Part shown: in pieces, positions 42,784 to 46,359 of the stretch
Layout: every line of letters starts with the position of its first letter
How positions within the stretch are numbered: position 1 is the stretch's first letter
From: Klebsiella pneumoniae
Lineage (GTDB): Bacteria > Pseudomonadota > Gammaproteobacteria > Pseudomonadales > Azotimanducaceae
Reading direction: 5' to 3'
NCBI GenBank assembly: GCA_945861675.1
Contig: CAMAVY010000007.1
Span: 1-46,359, forward strand
Length of the DNA: 46,359 nucleotides
Notes under the pieces: model-generated
Seen by the model: only the letters and a program-made list of their open reading frames with translations
Databases searched by the model: none
Told to the model about the DNA's origin: nothing
Made by a program: the position numbers and the translations under genes

Positions 42784-44424
42784 ATGAAACAAGGTTTGTA
42801 TCAGACCGCCCGCTTACAACAATCGCTCATGCTGACGCCGCAGCTTCAGCAGGCGATCAAGTTGTTGACCATGTCGGCCCAGGAACTGGTGGACGAGATG
42901 CAGCGCGTGGTGGACGAAAACGTCTGCCTGGAAATCGAGGACCCGCACAACGAGGGTGTAGGCGAAAGCGAAGCGGCAGAAATTCGCGAACACGACGCCA
43001 CCGAGCCCGTCGATGCGCCCGACTCCAGTGAGGACCTGGCGCTTTTGAGCAACGGCGACGCTGAGGTCGACTTCCCGCAAGACGACTACGGTGACCCAGC
43101 AACCGACTACGTTGGCTCTGACCAGGACGACGGCGGTTTCCAGGCCGAGGTCGATCCGAGTACCGCCTATGAAGAAGGCGACCCGACGGCAGAGGACTCC
43201 TGGCAGGACGAGATACCCGGCGAGCTTTCGGTGGACAGCTCCTGGGACGATGTCTACGCGCCTGCCACGGGACTCGCCGCTCCGGAGGACGGCGACGACC
43301 GCGACTTCGAGCAACGCACCGCGATTGAAGAGCACCTGCTCGATCATCTGCTGTGGCAACTGAACCTCTCACGACTGTCGGACCGCGATCGATTGATTGG
43401 CCAAGCCATCATCGAAGCCGTCAATGAAGATGGCTTCCTCACCGTCAGCTTGGACGATGTGCTGATCTCCCTCGACGCAAACCTCGGTATCGAACTGGAT
43501 GAAGTCGAGATGGTCCTCCATCTGATCCAGCAGTTCGATCCACTGGGCGTGGCATCGCGGGACCTGCGCGAATGTCTGCTGGTGCAGATGGCAAAACTGC
43601 CCAAGGACACCGCGTTTCTTCCGGAAGCAATGGCGATTGTGGACCGCCATCTTGAACTGCTGGCCGGCCAGCAGAGCCTGCTGTGTCGGCGCCTGCACCT
43701 TGATGAATCAACCCTCGGCCAGGCACTGCGCGTCATCCGCAGTCTTGACCCCAGGCCCGGCGCGCGCTTCGCCAGCCGCAAGATCGAGTACATCGTTCCC
43801 GAAGTGATCGTGACGAAAGTGAAGAGCCGCTGGCTGGTGGAGCTGAACCCGGAAATCGCGCCACGCCTGCGCATCAATCAGAGCTATGCGGCCATGATTC
43901 CGCGCGGCACACGCACTACCAGCGAGGCATCTGCTGGCAACTATCTGAAAGAAAAGATGCAGGAAGCAAAATGGTTCATCAACGGCATAAGACATCGCAG
44001 CGAAACACTGCTAAGAGTGTCAACGAAGATCGTCGAACTGCAGATTGGTTTCTTCGAGCGCGGCCCTGAGCAACTGCGACCGCTCGTGCTCAAGAACGTT
44101 GCCGAGGCGATTGGCGTACATGAGTCCACCATTTCGCGCGTGACCACGCGCAAATACATGCACACGCCACGCGGCGTGTTCGAGCTGAAGTACTTTTTCT
44201 CAGCGCAGGTGAGTACAACCAACGGCGAGAGCGTTGCAAACAAGGTTATTCAGGAGAAGATCAAGAAACTGTGCGAGGCGGAGGACAAGCGCAAACCGCT
44301 GTCGGATGCGCAAATCGTCGCCCTGCTGAAACAGTCGGAGTATCAGGTTGCCAGACGCACCGTGGCGAAATACCGCGACGCGCTAGGCATACCTTCTTCC
44401 AACGAAAGGCGGCGGCTCATCTAG
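42784..44424 (+). CDS. rpoN: RNA polymerase sigma-54 factor RpoN
   Basis: 546 residues from the ATG at 42784, longer than E. coli RpoN (477). Region I is GLYQTARLQQSLMLTPQLQQAIKLLTMS (Gln/Leu rich, contacts activators). Region II, about 60-180, is extremely acidic with very few basic residues. The core-binding and DNA-binding regions follow, with HESTISRVTTRKYM and the RpoN box ARRTVAKYRD at about 523-532 (the last residue is usually Glu). The 230 bases before it (42554-42783) hold no gene; TATGAT at 42771-42776 is too close to the start to be a convincing -10. The pilA promoter at 1702-1718 is a predicted target. Confidence 0.96.
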   Translation: MKQGLYQTARLQQSLMLTPQLQQAIKLLTMSAQELVDEMQRVVDENVCLEIEDPHNEGVGESEAAEIREHDATEPVDAPDSSEDLALLSNGDAEVDFPQDDYGDPATDYVGSDQDDGGFQAEVDPSTAYEEGDPTAEDSWQDEIPGELSVDSSWDDVYAPATGLAAPEDGDDRDFEQRTAIEEHLLDHLLWQLNLSRLSDRDRLIGQAIIEAVNEDGFLTVSLDDVLISLDANLGIELDEVEMVLHLIQQFDPLGVASRDLRECLLVQMAKLPKDTAFLPEAMAIVDRHLELLAGQQSLLCRRLHLDESTLGQALRVIRSLDPRPGARFASRKIEYIVPEVIVTKVKSRWLVELNPEIAPRLRINQSYAAMIPRGTRTTSEASAGNYLKEKMQEAKWFINGIRHRSETLLRVSTKIVELQIGFFERGPEQLRPLVLKNVAEAIGVHESTISRVTTRKYMHTPRGVFELKYFFSAQVSTTNGESVANKVIQEKIKKLCEAEDKRKPLSDAQIVALLKQSEYQVARRTVAKYRDALGIPSSNERRRLI

Positions 44425-44467
44425 ACGTGCGCTGCCATTTTCTGGCCCGACCGAGAGGTTATCGCGC

Positions 44468-44782
44468 ATGCAATCGAGCATTTCTGGTCATCATGTTCAA
44501 GTAACGGATTCACTGCGCAACTACGTCACGACGAAGCTGCACAGAATTGAACGGCATCACGAGCACATTACGAACATTCACGTTGTACTGAGCGTGGAAA
44601 AGCTTCGGCAGAAAGCCGAGGCAACGCTGCATCTGAGCGGTGCCGATGTCCACGCAGACGCAGAACACGAAGACCTGTATGCAGCTATCGATGCGATGGC
44701 TGACAAGCTCGACCGACAGATTCTGAAGCACAAAGAAAAACGCGTTGATCGCGACCACCGCCAACCGCCCGAGATCGAATAG
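44468..44782 (+). CDS. hpf: ribosome hibernation promoting factor HPF (short form)
   Basis: 104 residues, the short HPF/YfiA fold: QSSISGHHVQVTDSLRNYVTTKLHRIERH, then NIHVVLSVEKLRQKAEATLHLSG, then DLYAAIDAMADKLDRQILKHKEK. It binds the decoding region of 16S rRNA and supports 100S dimer formation in stationary phase. GAGAGG precedes the ATG. It follows rpoN as in most gammaproteobacteria. Confidence 0.95.
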   Translation: MQSSISGHHVQVTDSLRNYVTTKLHRIERHHEHITNIHVVLSVEKLRQKAEATLHLSGADVHADAEHEDLYAAIDAMADKLDRQILKHKEKRVDRDHRQPPEIE

Positions 44783-44795
44783 CCTCCGCACTGCG

Positions 44796-44822
44796 CCGGG
44801 TGCCACCTACTGTGGCACCCGG
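44796..44822. terminator. perfect 11-bp stem-loop between hpf and rapZ
   Basis: CCGGGTGCCAC (44796-44806) and GTGGCACCCGG (44812-44822) with a 5-base loop. It lies 14 bases after hpf and 29 bases before rapZ, where ptsN normally sits. No T-run follows, so it may stabilise the hpf mRNA or reduce read-through to rapZ. Confidence 0.6.
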
Positions 44823-44851
44823 ATGCAGGTGCAAGCGCTGGTCAACCCTCC

Positions 44852-45862
44852 ATGAAGTTGTTCATCATCAGTGGCCGCTCCGGCTCGGGCAAAAGTACGG
44901 TACTGCACGTACTTGAAGACCTTGAGTACAACTGCGTCGACAACCTTCCCGTAGGTTTGCTACCCGCGCTTGTCGACCGTCTGATGCGCGAGTCGAGTAC
45001 GGCGCGAGCCGTCAACGTTGCTGTGTCCATCGATGCGCGCAATTTGCCCAGCGATCTGGAGCGCTTCCCCGACATTCTGGTTTCGCTGGACCGCATGGAC
45101 CTCGACTGCGAAATCATCTACCTCGACGCAGCGTCTGCCACCCTGGTCAAACGCTTCAGCGAAACGCGCCGTAAGCACCCTCTGACCGATGGACGCACAG
45201 ACCTGCGGGAGGCGCTTGAGTACGAGCGCGAATTGCTTGAACCCATCGCCGATCTCGCCGACCTGACAATCGACACGTCCAATCTCTCCTATCAGATGCT
45301 GTCTGACCTGGTGCGCGATCGGATTGCAGCCCGACAGGGTCCCGCATTGAGCCTGTTGTTTCTGTCGTTCGCGTACAAACGAGGCGTGCCCGTAGACGCC
45401 GACCTTGCGTTCGATGTCCGCTGCCTGCCCAACCCGCATTGGATTCCCGAACTACGCGCACTCAGCGGCCGCGATGCCGGGGTCATCGAGTATCTGCAAA
45501 GCGAGGCGTCTGCGCAGGACATGCTGCAGGAGATCGGCGGTTATCTGGAGCGCTGGTTGCCCAGTTTCGAGCGCAGTGGCCGCAGCTACTTCACCGTCGC
45601 CATTGGCTGCACCGGCGGACAGCATCGATCGGTCTACGTCGCAGAGCAGCTACGCAAGCGTTTCGGCAACAGGGCCGGCAACACACTGGTGCGCCACCGC
45701 GAGCTTGATCGCATCGGCGCGACGCCGCTCGTCCTGTCCCGACGGACACTTTCACCCCACGACTTCGATGCAGCTGGCGTCAGCCCCACAGAACTCGTGT
45801 CACCCGCGAACACGACCGGCGCCGCTGCCACGCATGTGTCCGAACCCGCCGATTCAGGCTGA
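44852..45862 (+). CDS. rapZ: RNase adaptor protein RapZ
   Basis: 336 residues; E. coli RapZ has 284. In enterics RapZ binds the sRNAs GlmZ/GlmY and RNase E to control GlmS. The P-loop GRSGSGKS is at about 8-15, VDNLPVGLLP near 31, SFAYKRGVPVDADLAFDVRCLPNPHW marks the C-terminal domain, and GCTGGQHRSVYVAEQL is intact. After RHREL the protein continues about 50 residues with a Ser/Thr/Ala-rich tail where E. coli ends in a Lys/Arg patch. The start has no visible ribosome binding site. Confidence 0.94.
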   Translation: MKLFIISGRSGSGKSTVLHVLEDLEYNCVDNLPVGLLPALVDRLMRESSTARAVNVAVSIDARNLPSDLERFPDILVSLDRMDLDCEIIYLDAASATLVKRFSETRRKHPLTDGRTDLREALEYERELLEPIADLADLTIDTSNLSYQMLSDLVRDRIAARQGPALSLLFLSFAYKRGVPVDADLAFDVRCLPNPHWIPELRALSGRDAGVIEYLQSEASAQDMLQEIGGYLERWLPSFERSGRSYFTVAIGCTGGQHRSVYVAEQLRKRFGNRAGNTLVRHRELDRIGATPLVLSRRTLSPHDFDAAGVSPTELVSPANTTGAAATHVSEPADSG

Positions 45863-45959
45863 CTTTGCGCGCGGACCGGTCGGCACGGACGTCGCACAGC
45901 TGCTGTGACGCAGGCTCGGGTTAACATCGCGCCCTACCCCTCATGCCACAGCCGCAGCC

Positions 45960-46229
45960 GTGCTTCAAAGCAAACTCAAGATCATCAACAAGCTCGGCCT
46001 GCACGCGCGCGCATCGGCGAAATTCGTTGCCGTCACGGGCAGTTCCGGGGCGAGCATTCGCGTTCATTTCAATGGCCGCAGTGCTGACGGCAAAAGCATC
46101 ATGGGCATCATGATGATGGGAATTCGCCAAGGCTCTGAATTGGCTATCGATGTGGATGGCGAAGGCGCAGCCGAGCTCATAGAGGCGCTGACTGCACTGG
46201 TCGACAATCGATTCGGTGAAGACGAGTAG
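45960..46229 (+). CDS. ptsO: HPr-family phosphocarrier protein (NPr/PtsO type)
   Basis: 89 residues. The phosphorylatable His is in GLHARASAKFV (about residue 15) and the regulatory Ser in GKSIMGIMMMG (about 46). By position after rapZ it is the HPr of the nitrogen PTS (NPr). It starts with GTG at 45960; no ATG is in frame. Its usual partner ptsN (EIIA-Ntr) is absent from the cluster, so its phosphate acceptor must be encoded elsewhere. The 97 bases before it show no gene. Confidence 0.92.
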   Translation: MLQSKLKIINKLGLHARASAKFVAVTGSSGASIRVHFNGRSADGKSIMGIMMMGIRQGSELAIDVDGEGAAELIEALTALVDNRFGEDE

Positions 46230-46250
46230 CCGCCACTCAACGCTGTCCGT

Positions 46251-46292
46251 GGTCCAAAGCGGCCCTGGTCCAAAGCGGCCCTGGTCCAAAGA
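46251..46292. repeat. 16-bp tandem repeat between HPr and pmbA
   Basis: GGTCCAAAGCGGCCCT occurs at 46251-46266 and 46267-46282, with a third partial copy GGTCCAAAGA at 46283-46292. It fills the gap between the two convergent gene ends. It may be the remains of a bidirectional terminator, but I see no strong hairpin with a T-run. Confidence 0.85.
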
Positions 46293-46302
46293 GGGGCCCG
46301 GA

Positions 46303-46359
46303 CTAAGTGCCTGCCAGCGTCATGTTGTCGATCAGCACCGAGCCGGTGATGATGCCGCG
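46303..46359 (-). CDS. pmbA: C-terminal end of PmbA/TldE metalloprotease subunit (partial)
   Basis: Eighteen codons and a TAG stop on the minus strand, reading RGIITGSVLIDNMTLAGT. This matches the C-terminus of PmbA/TldE, where E. coli has CGSVLLPEMKIAGQ. PmbA with TldD processes small peptides such as microcin B17 and the CcdA antitoxin. The position near rapZ and NPr agrees with the order in Pseudomonas. Only the end is visible, so the assignment rests on a short stretch plus context. Confidence 0.6.
   Translation of the reverse strand, partial: RGIITGSVLIDNMTLAGT

Noticed and set aside
44812-44830. Possible second sigma-54 promoter (TGGCACCCGGATGCA) before rapZ
   Set aside because: The GG and GC are separated by 9 bases, not the required 10, and the sequence is one arm of the stem-loop at 44796-44822.

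Overview
The window reads as a chromosomal housekeeping block from a Gram-negative gammaproteobacterium of fairly high GC. Evidence for this: a MurE with the DNPR diaminopimelate motif, LpxC/Lpt/Mla outer-membrane genes, SspA/SspB, a gammaproteobacterial RNase P RNA, and a gene order that closely follows the Pseudomonas/Xanthomonas order from the pil cluster to rapZ and HPr. I cannot name genus or family. No phage, insertion sequence or CRISPR array is visible.

Layout. 1-455: the start of an unfinished gene and two tiny unrecognised reading frames. 456-1640: tRNA-Thr(CGU) and two type IV pilin genes on the minus strand, separated by a terminator and a 17-bp tandem repeat; the larger pilin has a textbook sigma-54 promoter. 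1841-6421: pilB, pilC, pilD and coaE on the plus strand. 6463-10521: argJ and secA (minus). 10616-11880: dciA, convergent with lpxC. 12128-24434: the division and cell-wall (dcw) cluster on the minus strand, transcribed mraZ-rsmH-ftsL-ftsI-murE-murD-ftsW-murC-ftsQ-ftsA-ftsZ, most genes overlapping by 1-4 bases, headed by a five-repeat MraZ operator. 24772-26059: rnpB and rsmI (minus). 26061-28793: lpoA, yraN, dolP (plus). 28853-32570: cytochrome bc1 genes followed by sspA-sspB (minus). 32702-36067: rplM-rpsI, and hisD-zapE (minus). 36156-39825: the Mla phospholipid-transport operon with ibaG (minus). 39950-46229: kdsC-lptC-lptA-lptB-rpoN-hpf-rapZ-HPr (plus). The right edge holds the last codons of pmbA (minus).

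How it fits together. The window combines envelope biogenesis (peptidoglycan ligases, divisome, lipid A, LPS export, lipid asymmetry), type IV pili and respiration. RpoN, encoded at 42784-44424, would be the sigma factor that reads the pilA promoter at the other end of the window.

The most striking feature is what is absent. Compared with the usual gammaproteobacterial order as I remember it, genes are cleanly missing at many junctions: zapD-yacG-mutT, ddlB, murG, murF-mraY, diaA, murA-hisG, kdsD and ptsN. The flanking genes are intact and in several places overlap by 4 bases, so this looks like native gene order with the missing genes relocated, not assembly damage. Other oddities are an FtsI whose SxN motif reads SSQ, an MlaB with His at the conserved Ser/Thr position, an unusually acidic RpoN region II, a RapZ with an altered C-terminus, and a possible 57-residue membrane protein ahead of mlaF.
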